From: Anaerolineales bacterium
GTDB taxonomy: Bacteria; Chloroflexota; Anaerolineae; Anaerolineales; UBA4823
Reading direction: 5' to 3'
NCBI GenBank assembly: GCA_025057645.1
Contig: JANXBJ010000003.1
Location: 1-64,000, forward strand
Length of the DNA stretch: 64,000 nucleotides
Under the pieces are notes generated by a model. The model was not told where the DNA came from and did not search any database. It saw only the letters and a program-made list of their open reading frames with translations. Position numbers and translations under genes: made by a program. Below are positions 19,096 to 27,686 of this stretch, piece after piece. The first letter of the stretch is position 1. Every line of letters starts with the position of its first letter.

Positions 19096-20136
19096 TCATA
19101 CTCGGCGGTAGCGGATGGGAACAACCCGATAGGTGTTCTTGAGCTCCTCTAAGTTAGCAATTTCGAGCAGACCCCGTTGGTAGAGATATTCCACGTGCGC
19201 CCCGGTTTCTTCCAAAGCCAGCAGAACGTTATAGCCATTCACCTCTCCGAACAAGGTGCGGGAGACTTCCGCCACGGTATGGGGTTGCTCCAAGATCGCC
19301 AACACTCGTTTCAATCTCTCTTGGTGGACTTCTCGGATCTCCTGAATACGTTGATGGAGGTTGAGGATTGGAGCACCGTGCCCTCCGAAGGCAACCTCAG
19401 TGTCCTTTGCCCATGCCTCGAGCTTTGAGAGCGACTCGAGATAATGTCCCAGTCCTGTATAGTGGGTCAACCGTTCGGGGGCTTGATGAGGGCTAACGTG
19501 TCCTAGGACCATATCGCCGCAGAAGAGCAGATTGTCTAACTTCAATACCACGTGGCCGGCACAGTGGCCAGGGACATGGAGCACCTCGAAGCGACCGACA
19601 CAATAGTTCTCTGCTTCGTATGTGCGTTCAACGGCAATGGAACGCCCTAAGCTTTTTGTAATCCGATAGAGTTCTAGACAGCGCTCCTGTAGGGGCGCGC
19701 TTACTCCGGCTTCGAGCAAGAACTCAGCTAAGTGTTTCGAGACAATAACAATTCGCTCCTCATAGTTCGTTAGATTGCGCAAATCCAGTTCGTGAATATA
19801 CACCTGGGCTGTAGTTTGGTGACGTAGTTGGGCAATCCCGCCGAAATGATCGATATGACCGTGAGTAATCAGGATTCGGTGTAGCTGGGAGAAGTCTATA
19901 GGTCGATCGAGTCTTTCGCCTACCGCTTGAATTCCGCTCAGCAGGTCTGCATTTGACTCAGGCATTCCGGAGCCGCTGTCAATTAGGGTGAAAGTCGGAG
20001 GATGCTCATTTTCTTCGACCACTAAGTAGGCATAGCCGCGCAGAACCGGGAAGAGCCGCAGAGGGATGGCAAAGACCCTTGCCCCACCTGACGAGCGGTA
20101 TTCCTTAATTGTCTCGATCTCCCCTGTCATCTTCAC
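19096..20136 (-). CDS. MBL-fold metallo-hydrolase
   Basis: ILITHGHIDHFGGI (HxHxDH), HVPGHCAGHVVL, LLFCGDMVLG. Confidence 0.93.
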   Translation of the reverse strand: MKMTGEIETIKEYRSSGGARVFAIPLRLFPVLRGYAYLVVEENEHPPTFTLIDSGSGMPESNADLLSGIQAVGERLDRPIDFSQLHRILITHGHIDHFGGIAQLRHQTTAQVYIHELDLRNLTNYEERIVIVSKHLAEFLLEAGVSAPLQERCLELYRITKSLGRSIAVERTYEAENYCVGRFEVLHVPGHCAGHVVLKLDNLLFCGDMVLGHVSPHQAPERLTHYTGLGHYLESLSKLEAWAKDTEVAFGGHGAPILNLHQRIQEIREVHQERLKRVLAILEQPHTVAEVSRTLFGEVNGYNVLLALEETGAHVEYLYQRGLLEIANLEELKNTYRVVPIRYRRV

Positions 20137-20701
20137 CTAGCCGTTTCTTTAGACCGAGCAAGAAGAGGTTGGCACATTGGTGTGCCAGTTGAGCGGGAGT
20201 CAAAGGTCCGTCTTCCCGATACCAAGTGACCGTCCAGTTCATTACCCCTAGAAGAAAGCGGCAGATAAGAGGAATATCCGAAACCGCAAATATCCCTTGC
20301 TCTGCACCCTCGCTCAACAGTTTGCGCCATAAGGCTTCATACTGATCGCGGCGCTGGATATGCTGCTGCCTGCACTTTGGGTCCAAGGAGCGGTACTCTA
20401 AGAGCAGCACCGCAGAGAGATCGCGCTGTTCCAGCATGGTTTGTAGGTAGACGAGGATTGCTCGGCGAAGCTTCTCTTCGGGAGGCAAATCTAAGGCCAA
20501 GACCTCTTCCATCCTTTCAATGAGCAAATCCAGTGCTCGATCTAAAAGGGCGAGCAGGATTTCTTGTTTGCTGTTTACGTGGTGATAGAGGCTGGCCTTT
20601 TGGAGTTTGACTGCATCGGCGATGTCTTGCATGGAAGCAGCATGATAGCCTTTTTGACGGAAGATTTGGGCAGCAGCTTCTAGGATCGCGTCCCGGGTCA
20701 T
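20105..20701 (-). CDS. TetR/AcrR family transcriptional regulator
   Basis: MTRDAILEAAAQIFRQKGYHAASMQDIADAVKLQKASLYHHVNSKQEIL N-terminal HTH. Confidence 0.96.
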   Translation of the reverse strand: MTRDAILEAAAQIFRQKGYHAASMQDIADAVKLQKASLYHHVNSKQEILLALLDRALDLLIERMEEVLALDLPPEEKLRRAILVYLQTMLEQRDLSAVLLLEYRSLDPKCRQQHIQRRDQYEALWRKLLSEGAEQGIFAVSDIPLICRFLLGVMNWTVTWYREDGPLTPAQLAHQCANLFLLGLKKRLGEDDRGDRDN

Positions 20702-20706
20702 GGCCT

Positions 20707-20730
20707 AATCTACCGAACGGTCGGTAGATT
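20707..20730. promoter_or_regulatory. Likely TetR operator: 10-bp perfect inverted repeat with 4-bp spacer
   Basis: AATCTACCGA-acgg-TCGGTAGATT directly upstream of the tetR ATG. Confidence 0.85.
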
Positions 20731-20782
20731 AAGCATAGCAAACTTGGGAGGTGGTGTCAAGTTAAGAGCAGATGAGCATCCG

Positions 20783-21589
20783 CTAATCTCCGCCCCGGCC
20801 TAAAACCAGCATGGGGTCGATTGCTCGGAATTCTCCCGAGGTCCTCCAGCGGAGGTAGGCCCGGCGCTCCTCTGGCGAAGCATCGGCGACATAAGATGCC
20901 ATACTGGGGAAGGTTTGCGCTTCTTTGCCGATCCGAACTTCCAAGTGTAAGTGGGCAACGCCGGCGTTTCCGCTTTGTCCGACAGCCCCAATCAACTGGC
21001 AAGAGGAGACCCTCTCTCCGACTTCTTTTGGGTAGAACTCAGCTAAGTGGGCGTAGAGCACATAGAGCGACTCCCCTTCAGCCAGCTCCAGTGTTTCCTT
21101 GACCCAAGTTGGCAACTGGCTAGAGAGGGTTTCGATGATCACAGCGTTCCCGTACGGGAAGCGCTCACGCACTAACCCTGAGACTTTCCCTGCTAGGATA
21201 GATTGGACGCTTTCCCCGGCGATCGAGTTACGCCCAAACCTGCGGTAATAAGCGAAATCCACTCCTTGGTGACGGCCGTCCTGCCCTGGCGGTGGCGGAT
21301 GAAAGCCATTCGAGACGATGGAGTAGAGTTCTTCTAAAGGGGTTGAGGATAGGGGAGAGCAAATTTTGGCCTCGGAGGTGGAGGTTGCCGGGAACTCCTT
21401 CAGAGACGGGGGGCTGGGTGTGCGGGTGGGATAGGGAGAGGGAGATATGCTTGAAGGGAGCGGAGAGAACGTTGGCGTTATTGCTGTGGTCGGGGGGAGT
21501 CTCGTATCCGCCTGTGCAACTTCTTCAGTAGCAGAGCACCCAAGTAAGATTATTACACTGCTGAATACAAACAACCGATAGCAAGTCAT
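20783..21589 (-). CDS. M23/LytM-type peptidase-like lipoprotein
   Basis: MTCYRLFVFSSVIILLGCSATEE (lipobox); GRHQGVDFAYY..., YVLYAHLAEFYPKEVGERVSSCQLIGAVGQSGNAGVAHLHLEVRIG. Start at 21589 preferred over the longer ORF. Confidence 0.9.
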   Translation of the reverse strand: MTCYRLFVFSSVIILLGCSATEEVAQADTRLPPTTAITPTFSPLPSSISPSPYPTRTPSPPSLKEFPATSTSEAKICSPLSSTPLEELYSIVSNGFHPPPPGQDGRHQGVDFAYYRRFGRNSIAGESVQSILAGKVSGLVRERFPYGNAVIIETLSSQLPTWVKETLELAEGESLYVLYAHLAEFYPKEVGERVSSCQLIGAVGQSGNAGVAHLHLEVRIGKEAQTFPSMASYVADASPEERRAYLRWRTSGEFRAIDPMLVLGRGGD

Positions 21590-21732
21590 AATCAGTGGAG
21601 AAGAGGACCGCCTAACCTTGGGAGGAAGTGGAGGAACAAGGGGGCTGACGATGAGTCCAAACAAACTCTTATGGAACCTTATCACCTTGTTGATGAAAGC
21701 CCAGCATCCGCCGTGCACTTTCGATTTTGCGC

Positions 21733-21761
21733 TTGTCAGAAAGGCTCACCTGCGCTATAAT
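21733..21761 (+). promoter_or_regulatory. Sigma70-type promoter of tRNA-Pro
   Basis: TTGTCA (21733-21738), 17-bp spacer, TATAAT (21756-21761), 12 bp before the tRNA. Confidence 0.8.
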
Positions 21762-21773
21762 GCAAGTTGACAA

Positions 21774-21848
21774 CGGGGCGTGGCGCAGCCCGGCTAGCGC
21801 GCTTGCATGGGGTGCAAGAGGTCCTGGGTTCAAATCCCAGCGCCCCGA
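21774..21848 (+). tRNA. tRNA-Pro (anticodon GGG)
   Basis: Acceptor CGGGGCG/CGCCCCG, anticodon stem CTTGC/GCAAG with loop ATGGGGT, T-loop GGTTCAAATCC; CCA not encoded. Confidence 0.96.
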
Positions 21849-22035
21849 CTAGCAGAATTTCGGTCGATGGTTCATATCTTTTCTCCAAGGCGCATGTCCC
21901 CTCGAACAGGGCGAGGGGACTTGTTTCTTTTCCAGAAGCTTCAACGATCTCTTTCAGTTTCCCGAGGTCCTATAACGATTTTCTCCACACTTGATGTTTA
22001 CTCCTTGCTGAATGAGAAGTTTGTCAAGGAAGTTT

Positions 22036-22284
22036 TTAGCGGGTTTCTTCCTCCTCTTCCTCTTCATCGTCTTCGTCCCTTAAGACGTTGAAGCCGATTT
22101 TTACGGTCACCTGCCACTGATCGACGTGATCTTGATCAACCCGGCCGCGGATTTCTACCACTTCGATCCACCTCATCTCGCGCACCGTCTGCGCCGCTCG
22201 CTTGAGTGCATTTTGAACCGCATCCTCGATGCCGACCGGGGAAGTGCCGATGATTTCAATTTTCTTATAGACGGGATTGGCCAT
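22036..22284 (-). CDS. Dodecin-like protein with acidic C-terminal tail
   Basis: VYKKIEIIGTSPVGIEDAVQNALKRAAQTVREMRWIEVVEIRGRV...WQVTVKIGFNV; ends DEDDEEEEEEETR. Confidence 0.92.
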   Translation of the reverse strand: MANPVYKKIEIIGTSPVGIEDAVQNALKRAAQTVREMRWIEVVEIRGRVDQDHVDQWQVTVKIGFNVLRDEDDEEEEEEETR

Positions 22285-22388
22285 TGGGACAGGAACTCCT
22301 TTCCTTTTGGATGTGAGGTGTGTTGTAATTGTACTTGAATTGGCACGTTTTTTCCATCGGAGCTTTCTGTGCTGGTCTCTGATCTATA

Positions 22389-22433
22389 AAATGCAGATGC
22401 CCGGGTGAGGGGGGCACCCGGACATCTGCATTT
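22389..22433. other. Strong RNA hairpin between dodecin and wecB
   Basis: AAATGCAGATG (22389-22399) with CATCTGCATTT (22423-22433); inner CCGGGTG/CACCCGG. Confidence 0.6.
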
Positions 22434-22878
22434 GTAATATATCATATAAATCCGAAAAAATCAATAGGAATTTCAGATTTTTATAGAGTCTAGCTCAGTT
22501 TTTTGCGGGAAGGGGTATCACTCAGACACAATCGATTGCTTGCTAAAGGTGCAAAAATTTGAATTACGCCCCTAAATTTTTTCTAGATTTTAGCTTCTTT
22601 CTTCATCAATAAGAGGGTCTCGACTCGAGAAGGACCTTTTCCCAAGCGGGAAATGAAGTGGTATATTCAAGGAGGAGTCTGTGCGGTGAGCAATCAGGAG
22701 TATGCCAAGCGCTGGCGGGAGGTGTCCCCGTGCCTCGTAGCAACTCGGGTGTGGACCGGGTGGGAAAAAGCACTTTTTGCCTACCCGAGACCTCGAATTT
22801 GCATCTACCTATGGCCTTTATAGGGTATTCAAGGGATCGCCGTCCTGCCGTGGGCTCATAGCTTTAGAAGAAGCGGAG

Positions 22879-24021
22879 ATGAAATTGCGCGTCCTTTCGG
22901 TTTTGGGCACACGTCCCGAAGCGGTGAAGATGGCCCCGGTCGTTCGGGAGCTAGCTGCGCAGCGGGAAGTCGAGTCGCTGGTTTGCGTCACTGCACAACA
23001 TCGTGAGATGCTGGATCAGGTTCTCGGCCTTTTTGACATCCGCCCCGATATCGATCTAAACCTGATGCGGCCCAACCAGTCTCTGGCCGAACTGACGGCA
23101 GCGATCTTCACTCACCTCGACCCCGTCCTAAGCCAGTTGAAGCCGGACTGGATCCTAGTGCAGGGTGACACGACCACCGTAATGGCCACTGCTCTGCTGA
23201 GCTACTATCATCGCATTCGGATAGGACATGTCGAAGCCGGTTTGCGCAGTGGAGATAAGTGGCAACCCTTCCCTGAGGAGATCAACCGCTCGGTGGTTGG
23301 GGTGGTGGCGGACCTCCATTTTGCTCCTACCGAGTGGGCGCGCCAGAATTTGCTCCGGGAGAATGTTGCTCCGGAACGGATTTTGGTCACCGGTAACCCA
23401 GTCATTGATGCCCTACAACATGTGGCAAACCTTCCCCTCTCTCCCGAAGCGGAAGCCTTTTTCCGTCATTATCGTCTGCCGCCTTACCACCCGCCTGAGC
23501 AGAGCCATTTGATTCTGGTCACCGCCCATCGGCGTGAGAATTTTGGTAAGCCGCTGGAAAACATCTGCCGGGCTTTGCGGGCACTTGCAAGTGAATACGG
23601 AGAGAGCCTGCGAATCGTCTATCCGGTTCATCTTAATCCCAATGTCTGGGAGCCGGTTTATCGCTGGTTGGGCGATATTCCGAATATCACCTTGCTCCCC
23701 CCTATGGACTATTTACCCTTTGTCCATCTGATGAAGAACGCCACCTTGATTTTGACCGACTCGGGGGGACTACAGGAAGAGGCGCCAGGTCTGGGGAAAC
23801 CTGTGTTGGTTCTGCGCCAGGTTACCGAACGCCCGGAGGGCGTCCAGGCCGGCACAGTGCGCTTAGTTGGCACGGATGCAGAGATAATCGTAGCAGAGAC
23901 CCGCCGTCTGCTCAACGACCCCGAAGCCTATCGAGCTATGGCGCAAGCGGTGAACCCTTATGGTGACGGCAGAGCTGCCCAGCGAATCGTGCAAGCCATT
24001 TTAGAAAGAGCGAGATCTTGA
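22879..24021 (+). CDS. wecB: UDP-N-acetylglucosamine 2-epimerase (non-hydrolysing)
   Basis: MKLRVLSVLGTRPEAVKMAPVV, VTAQHREMLDQVL, VQGDTTT, HVEAGLRSGD, PFPEEINR, TDSGGLQEEAPGLGKPVLVLR. Confidence 0.97.
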   Translation: MKLRVLSVLGTRPEAVKMAPVVRELAAQREVESLVCVTAQHREMLDQVLGLFDIRPDIDLNLMRPNQSLAELTAAIFTHLDPVLSQLKPDWILVQGDTTTVMATALLSYYHRIRIGHVEAGLRSGDKWQPFPEEINRSVVGVVADLHFAPTEWARQNLLRENVAPERILVTGNPVIDALQHVANLPLSPEAEAFFRHYRLPPYHPPEQSHLILVTAHRRENFGKPLENICRALRALASEYGESLRIVYPVHLNPNVWEPVYRWLGDIPNITLLPPMDYLPFVHLMKNATLILTDSGGLQEEAPGLGKPVLVLRQVTERPEGVQAGTVRLVGTDAEIIVAETRRLLNDPEAYRAMAQAVNPYGDGRAAQRIVQAILERARS

Positions 24022-24113
24022 GTAAGTGAGACCGAGAGATGTTTTCTCTTCAGGTGGTTGTCTCACTCTGCGATCATCGATATTGGGTGAGTAGAGGGGC
24101 CAGAGTGCCAACC

Positions 24114-24157
24114 ACCCTCTATTAGGAAGCAGGCTAATAGAGGGTCGCTGGGCTTTT
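24114..24157 (+). terminator. Rho-independent terminator downstream of wecB
   Basis: ACCCTCTATTAG (24114-24125) / CTAATAGAGGGT (24134-24145), then CGCTGGGCTTTTTT. Confidence 0.7.
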
Positions 24158-24202
24158 TTCGTCGGGGGTTGTTTTTTCTGCGCTCGGGCAGGCGGCAGAG
24201 CC

Positions 24203-26956
24203 TTATCCCGTGTTTTGTAAGCCGGCGGCGATCCCATTGATCGTGAAGACAATGACATCGAAAACAGCCTGTGCGGCCGGGCTCTCCGGATCGTGGAACT
24301 TTCGCCACCTTCCCAGCATTTCTACTTGCAGGTAATTCAAGGGATCGATGTAGGGGTTGCGTCGCTGTGCTGCGCGTTGGGCGATCGGTTCATCGTCGAG
24401 GAGCTGGGTGTTCCCGCTGGCGTGTAGTACCCACTCTACGGTGCGTTCGTATTCTTCACGGATTTGCTGATAGTAGCGCTGGCCCTGCTGAGAGTCTCTG
24501 ACCAGGTCTAGGTAAAGCGCTGCAATTTCCATATCGGCTCGGACCAATGAACTCTCGGCGTTGCTGATCAGGGTGTGAAAGAAAGGCCAGCCTTCGTACA
24601 TCTCACGCAGGCAAGCCTTATCTCCCAAGGCGGCCAGGCCGCTGCCCAACCCATACCAACCCGGCAAGTTATAGCGGCTCTGCATCCAAGAGAAGACCCA
24701 AGGAATGGCGCGCAAACTCTCTATAGTAACAGTTGGCTGACGGGCTGCCGGCCGTGAACCGATCTGCAGCCGACGAATGACGTCGATCGGGGTCACCGCT
24801 TGCCAGAAGTCTATAAACTCGGGATTGTTTTTGACCAATTGAGCATAGGCGTGAAAGGATTGTCTTGCCATCTGCTCCATTGCCGAACGCCAGCGCTCTT
24901 CAACGGGGGTTCGGTTATCTGGGGCAGAAGCAAGCAAGACGGCGTGAACCAATTGTTCCAGATTGCGGTGGGCCAAGGCGGGATTGGAGTAGCGAGCAGC
25001 AATCACTTCTCCTTGTTCGGTAACCCGAAAACGGCCTTGGATAGTGCCGACCGGCTGGGCACGGATAGCACGGTTGGCAGGCCCTCCTCCGCGCGCAATA
25101 CTCCCTCCTCGGCCATGGAAAATGGTCAGCTTGATCCCCGCTTGCTGGGCAACTTTGACCATTCTCTCTTGAGCGCAATAGAGCGCCCAATTTGCCATCA
25201 GCAGCCCCCCATCTTTATTGCTATCCGAGTAGCCGATCATCACCATTTGCTCATCGTTACAGGTTTGCAGATGTTGACGATAGAGCGGCAGGTTGAAAAG
25301 CTCCTCGAGAATGTTCGGTGCGTTTTCAAGATCGGCTATTGACTCGAAAAGCGGACAGATTGCAAAGCCATCTGCACACCCTGTCCAATAGGCGATCAAC
25401 AGGGCGCATAGAATATCCGCTGCGCAATGGGTCATGGAGATGATCAAAGGACCGATGAGTTCTTCACCGTAGGTGCGCCGAGCGCGATTGATCAGGTTAA
25501 ACAGCGCCCAAGTCTTGGCGGTCTCAGTTGTGACCCCCGGGCTTTCTGCCAAAGGAGGGGTGGGTGAGGATAGCACCTTAACTAGGATTTCTAATCGCTG
25601 TGCGGGCGATAATCGTTCGAATTCGGGGGTCACCCCTAGGGCTCGCAACACTTCCCCTACGCTTCGGTTAATCGTATCAGAGTGTTCGCGAATATCTAGA
25701 CGGGCTGCGTGCAGACCGAAGATGGCAAGCTGGCGCTGCAGGCGGCTGAGGTTGTTTTTATGCAGAACCGGGGGCAAGGTTTCTTCCATCCAACCTAGAG
25801 GACGGCGCAAATGTTCGACTGTGATCCGGGAAGGCTGTGGCTGCGGTGAAAGCAGATTCGCCTTCATGTCGGCTTGGGAGGCAAAAGCAAGATCGTTAGC
25901 TAAAAGGGAGAGAATCAGCCGATAAGGCTCGTGAGCATAGCGTTTGGCAATGTATTGACTATGTTCTGGAAGAGGCTGACGCTCATCCAACCATTTTTGG
26001 AGGGTGGATGGAAGAGGAAAGCGGCGAGCGCTGACGCTCAGCCGTCGCGCCTGTTCGCTGAGCTCGCGGCGGTAGTTTTCAATCGCCAGACCGCGATGCA
26101 AGCGCAACGTTTCAAGGGTGATCTCGGGGGTGACGTTGGGATTGCCATCCCGATCACCGCCGATCCAAGAGGCCAAACGCAACCAAGGATGCTCAACCTT
26201 GATACTCGGGTAATGTTCGACCAATGCGCGGTCTAAATCCTCGTAGAGTCTGGGCAAAGTATGCCAGAAAACGTTTTCGATGTAATACAAACCCGTGCGC
26301 ACCTCGTCAGTTACTTCATATCGATTTACGCGAGCCCTTTCGGTTAGCCAGAGAGCGGCGATCTCTGCCCGGATCGTTTCGATCACCTCCTCTTCTTCTC
26401 CGGGGGTGCAAGCAGACTGAGTCAGCTTTTCAAGGGCTGCAGCGATGCGCCGTAGTTTGGATAGGATGGTGCGTCGTCTTGCTTCGGTGGGGTGGGCGGT
26501 GAGTACGATTTCAATGGAGAGGCTGTGAAGTAACTCGCTCATCTGTTCAGGAGTAAGGCCGCGTTCTTTCAGCAGGGCAATCGCCTCGCCGATGGAGTCA
26601 TGCTCGGGACGGGGATAGATCTCCCGCTGGCGTTGACGCAGAGTATCGAGGCGGGAGCGCTCCTCGGCTAGGTTGACCAAGTCGAAATAAGCGGCAAAGG
26701 CTGCGGCAATCCTTTGAGCCTCTCCGAGTTGGATGCTTTTGAAGAGAGAGCGTAACAGGGCATCGGCTTCTGTGTTTCCCGAGCGGCGTTCTTTGGAGTA
26801 GCCCCGAATGCGCTCAATCATTTCAAACTGCGCCTTCCCTTCGAACTCTAGGATCACTTTCCCTAGTAGGTCTCCTAGCAAGTGAATCAATTGAGAGATC
26901 TCTAGAGGCTTGCCACGGGAAGGGTTGAGGGCAGAAGGTTGGGTGTAAGCGATCAT
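24203..26956 (-). CDS. ppc: Phosphoenolpyruvate carboxylase
   Basis: VLTAHPTEARRRTIL, SWIGGDRDGNPNVT, MIGYSDSNKDGGLLMANWALY, FHGRGGSIARGGGP, C-terminal NTG. Confidence 0.97.
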   Translation of the reverse strand: MIAYTQPSALNPSRGKPLEISQLIHLLGDLLGKVILEFEGKAQFEMIERIRGYSKERRSGNTEADALLRSLFKSIQLGEAQRIAAAFAAYFDLVNLAEERSRLDTLRQRQREIYPRPEHDSIGEAIALLKERGLTPEQMSELLHSLSIEIVLTAHPTEARRRTILSKLRRIAAALEKLTQSACTPGEEEEVIETIRAEIAALWLTERARVNRYEVTDEVRTGLYYIENVFWHTLPRLYEDLDRALVEHYPSIKVEHPWLRLASWIGGDRDGNPNVTPEITLETLRLHRGLAIENYRRELSEQARRLSVSARRFPLPSTLQKWLDERQPLPEHSQYIAKRYAHEPYRLILSLLANDLAFASQADMKANLLSPQPQPSRITVEHLRRPLGWMEETLPPVLHKNNLSRLQRQLAIFGLHAARLDIREHSDTINRSVGEVLRALGVTPEFERLSPAQRLEILVKVLSSPTPPLAESPGVTTETAKTWALFNLINRARRTYGEELIGPLIISMTHCAADILCALLIAYWTGCADGFAICPLFESIADLENAPNILEELFNLPLYRQHLQTCNDEQMVMIGYSDSNKDGGLLMANWALYCAQERMVKVAQQAGIKLTIFHGRGGSIARGGGPANRAIRAQPVGTIQGRFRVTEQGEVIAARYSNPALAHRNLEQLVHAVLLASAPDNRTPVEERWRSAMEQMARQSFHAYAQLVKNNPEFIDFWQAVTPIDVIRRLQIGSRPAARQPTVTIESLRAIPWVFSWMQSRYNLPGWYGLGSGLAALGDKACLREMYEGWPFFHTLISNAESSLVRADMEIAALYLDLVRDSQQGQRYYQQIREEYERTVEWVLHASGNTQLLDDEPIAQRAAQRRNPYIDPLNYLQVEMLGRWRKFHDPESPAAQAVFDVIVFTINGIAAGLQNTG

Positions 26957-27062
26957 AAACGTACATCCTAGACTAAATTAGGCGTTTTCATCCCATTATA
27001 CCAGTAGACCGGTTTTTTTTAGCTTTTTCCCCCGATTCGCCTGGGGAGAACAGTATAAGGGT

Positions 27063-27686
27063 TCAGTCGAACACGGTCGGCGCAGAGGGGTCGGCGTGGG
27101 CGCGGAAGGCATCGGCGATGTGGCGGGGCAGGGTGCGCTCTCCTGAAAGCACAGCGGGAATCTCCTCTGCACGGAAAAAGGCCACTGCGCTGGTCTCATA
27201 ACCCGGGGTTGGCTCTCCTCCTATAATTTCGCAAAGAAAAACCAATTTGAAAGCGTGGAATAGCTCCAAATCGCCCATGCGGTTAGCATCGTAGATCCCC
27301 ACCACTTTGCGCGCTTTGACGCGCAACCCGGCTTCCTCAAAGACCTCCCGTTCGACGGCTTCCGAAGGAAGATCACCGACATCCGCCCAGCCACCCGGCA
27401 TGGTCCACCCTCCATCCGCCCGTTCGCGCACCAGTAATAGGCGATCGCCTTGGAACACCGCCGCCCGAACGTCGATGCGTGGCGTAGCATAGCCTTTGGG
27501 TTCGCGGAACAAACGATGAACTAGGGCGAAGTCCAAATTCCCCGCCTCGCTGGCAATTTCCGCCGCGATCTCTAGCAGTCGTTCGTAGCGTTGGCGGTCG
27601 TACTCGTTGGCCGAATAGTGAAGGCCTGTCTGGGCGATAGCTTGAATTTGGCGCGCCCACTCCAGCCAACGCAGCAAACTAGGCAC
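27063..27686 (-). CDS. NUDIX hydrolase
   Basis: Nudix box GGWADVGDLPSEAVEREVFEEAGL. Confidence 0.93.
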   Translation of the reverse strand: MPSLLRWLEWARQIQAIAQTGLHYSANEYDRQRYERLLEIAAEIASEAGNLDFALVHRLFREPKGYATPRIDVRAAVFQGDRLLLVRERADGGWTMPGGWADVGDLPSEAVEREVFEEAGLRVKARKVVGIYDANRMGDLELFHAFKLVFLCEIIGGEPTPGYETSAVAFFRAEEIPAVLSGERTLPRHIADAFRAHADPSAPTVFD

